Assembly (NCBI GenBank): GCA_002352375.1
Contig: DEIH01000056.1
Location: 259 to 8,233, forward strand
Reading direction: 5' to 3'
DNA length: 7,975 nucleotides
Origin: Spirochaeta sp. UBA2779
GTDB taxonomy: Bacteria; Spirochaetota; Spirochaetia; DSM-2461
The position numbers and the translations under genes are program-made. Below are positions 6,592-7,975 of the stretch, piece by piece; the stretch's first letter is position 1, and each line of letters opens with the position of its first letter. The notes under the pieces are model-generated. The model did not search any database and was not told the DNA's origin. It worked only from the letters and a program-made list of their open reading frames with translations.

Positions 6592-7975
6592 TGAGGCTCT
6601 CCTTTGCAGGATCTTTTATTGCCGCAGTAAGCACCTTTTCCGGAGTAGCATCTTTTCTGTCAATTATTTCTGTAATCATTCCGTTATTCATAACCATAAT
6701 TCTGTCGCTGACTCCTAGTATTTCGGGCATCTCAGAAGTCATTACAAGAACGGCAACTCCTTCAGATGCAAGCTCATCAATGAGCCCGTGTATCTCCGAT
6801 TTTGCCCCGACATCAATCCCTCTGGTAGGTTCATCGAGAATCATCACTTCAATATTTTTCATCATCCAACGGGCCAGCAGTACTTTCTGCTGATTTCCAC
6901 CGCTTAAAAACATTACTTTATGCCCTAGTGAGGGAGTTTTTACGCTGAATCTGTCAACCAGTTTTTTCGATTCAACTCTCTCTTTAGCAGTATCAATAAT
7001 AAATCCCTTCTGATAATCACTAATTGTAGGAAGTGTCATATTTTCTGCAACTGACATCTCATGGAGTATACCCTCTTCCTTTCTATCCTCTGTTACCAGG
7101 CCCATTCCAGCTCTTACAGCACTTGAGGTATCTCCGGACCTTACCCTTTTCCCATTTACAAAAACTTCCCCGCTGATTACTTTATCATATCCGAATACAG
7201 CCTTTGCAAGTTCAGTTCTTCCAGCTCCCAATAATCCGAAAACACCTAATACTTCACCCTTTCTTAATTCAAAACTGACTTTTTTTAATTTGTCCTGTGT
7301 GGATAGGTTTTCGACTTTCATTACAGTTTTATCAGTCGGTGTATGTGTATATGGGAAAAGATGATCAATTTCACGGCCGACCATATCTTTAACAATTTCA
7401 TCCATTGATGTTTCTGTAACATTTCGTGTTACAACATACTTCCCGTCTCTGTAGGTTGTTACCCTGTCACAGATCTCCATAACTTCCTCAAGTTTGTGCG
7501 AAACATAAAGAACTGATACGCCTTCTACTTTTAAACTTTTTATCACTTTAAATAGAAAGGCTATTTCATTTGGAGTAAGTGCAGATGTAGGCTCATCCAT
7601 AATTATTAATTTAGACTGATGTGAAATTGCCCGGGCTATTTCCACCATCTGCTGCTGGGAAACTGTCAGAGAGCCAAGTTTAACTGTAGGATTAATTGTC
7701 AGACCTACCCGCTCAAGCAGGTTTTCTGCATCTTTGTTCATCTTTTTCCAGTCAATTGCACCTGATTTTTTCTGGGGAAATGACTCGAGAAATACATTTT
7801 CCGCAACAGACATCTCAGGCAGAAGTGCCAGTTCCTGAAATACAACCTTAATTCCCAGATCCAGAGACTGACGGGCCGTAGTAATATCAATTTCATGTCC
7901 ATCAAAACGTAAAGTTCCTGCATCCTTATTATAAATTCCGGCCAGAATCTTAATCAATGTTGATTTCCCTGCTCC
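6581..7975 (-). CDS. Sugar ABC transporter tandem ATPase (RbsA/MglA family), 5' truncated by window edge
   Basis: The frame is open to the last base, where it reads GAGKST, the end of the first Walker A; about 35-40 N-terminal residues are missing against a usual length near 500. Counting from that glycine, domain 1 has the Q-loop VFQE (Q47), an atypical signature TVSQQQ (104-109), Walker B LIIMDEP (123-129) and switch H160. Domain 2 has the lysine-less Walker A GLLGAGRTE (247-255), signature LSGGNQQK (357-364) and Walker B MILDEPTRG (378-386). An altered domain 1 signature (usually VAQQQ-like) and an Arg in the second Walker A are normal in RbsA, MglA and XylG. It powers monosaccharide-type import with the adjacent permease, whose start overlaps its TAA by 11 bases. 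A TTG at 7957 is not a real start because it lies after the Walker A motif. Confidence 0.95.
   Translation of the reverse strand, partial: GAGKSTLIKILAGIYNKDAGTLRFDGHEIDITTARQSLDLGIKVVFQELALLPEMSVAENVFLESFPQKKSGAIDWKKMNKDAENLLERVGLTINPTVKLGSLTVSQQQMVEIARAISHQSKLIIMDEPTSALTPNEIAFLFKVIKSLKVEGVSVLYVSHKLEEVMEICDRVTTYRDGKYVVTRNVTETSMDEIVKDMVGREIDHLFPYTHTPTDKTVMKVENLSTQDKLKKVSFELRKGEVLGVFGLLGAGRTELAKAVFGYDKVISGEVFVNGKRVRSGDTSSAVRAGMGLVTEDRKEEGILHEMSVAENMTLPTISDYQKGFIIDTAKERVESKKLVDRFSVKTPSLGHKVMFLSGGNQQKVLLARWMMKNIEVMILDEPTRGIDVGAKSEIHGLIDELASEGVAVLVMTSEMPEILGVSDRIMVMNNGMITEIIDRKDATPEKVLTAAIKDPAKESLSEK
6599..6605 (-). promoter_or_regulatory. Strong ribosome-binding site for the GTG start of the permease
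   Basis: The minus strand reads AAAGGAG, seven bases before the GTG at 6591, inside the end of the ATPase gene. This supports the non-ATG start and argues against the ATG at 6567, which would cut eight residues from the N-terminus. Confidence 0.7.

Noticed and set aside
4823..7923. Open frames at 4823-5014, 6428-6718, 6573-6893 and 7738-7923
   Set aside because: Shadows of the desulfurase, permease and ATPase genes with low-complexity or unrecognisable translations.

Overview
The window (7,975 bases) holds one long, tightly packed run of nine genes on the minus strand. It ends tail to tail against the 3' end of recD on the plus strand. No rRNA, tRNA, CRISPR array, insertion sequence or phage gene was seen. 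The gene content (a sugar-type ABC importer, a selenium/sulfur-handling set, and a URO-D-fold methyltransferase-like protein) suggests an anaerobic bacterium. A spirochaete or clostridium-like lineage is my guess only, since no marker here fixes the taxonomy. The minus-strand genes are AT-rich (sampled 60-base stretches mostly 27-42% GC, one at 52%). The recD tail is clearly richer (104 of the first 180 bases are G or C, about 58%).

Layout in the direction of minus-strand transcription, right to left. (1) An RbsA/MglA-type tandem ATPase is cut by the right edge exactly at its first Walker A motif. (2) An RbsC-type permease starts at GTG and overlaps the ATPase. (3) A 219-residue membrane-anchored protein of unknown function follows. 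(4) A class V aminotransferase-fold cysteine desulfurase (or selenocysteine lyase) comes next. (5) A DUF3343 small protein, a putative Se/S carrier, follows. (6, 7) A YeeE/YedE-family transporter is encoded as two separate half-proteins. (8) A uroporphyrinogen-decarboxylase-superfamily protein has the His-x-Cys...Cys zinc pattern of corrinoid-linked methyltransferases and lacks the HemE signature. (9) A galactose-mutarotase-like protein is last. Neighbouring genes overlap by 4-14 bases or are 2-45 bases apart, and most have a clear Shine-Dalgarno sequence, so a single operon is likely. Its promoter, and probably the substrate-binding protein gene, would lie beyond base 7975.

Genes 4-7 look like a known kind of selenium/sulfur trafficking set: YedE-like channel, DUF3343 protein and cysteine desulfurase. 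What is unusual is its position, embedded between a monosaccharide-type importer and two end genes (URO-D-like and mutarotase-like) that would normally be read as sugar or methyl-compound catabolism. A working idea, which is inference, is that the operon takes up a sulfur- or selenium-bearing, possibly methylated or sugar-linked compound and handles the released S/Se. The alternative is simple juxtaposition of two independent modules.

Two start sites differ from the longest reading frames. The cysteine desulfurase most likely starts at the ATG at 4939, and the second YedE half most likely starts at the ATG at 2980.
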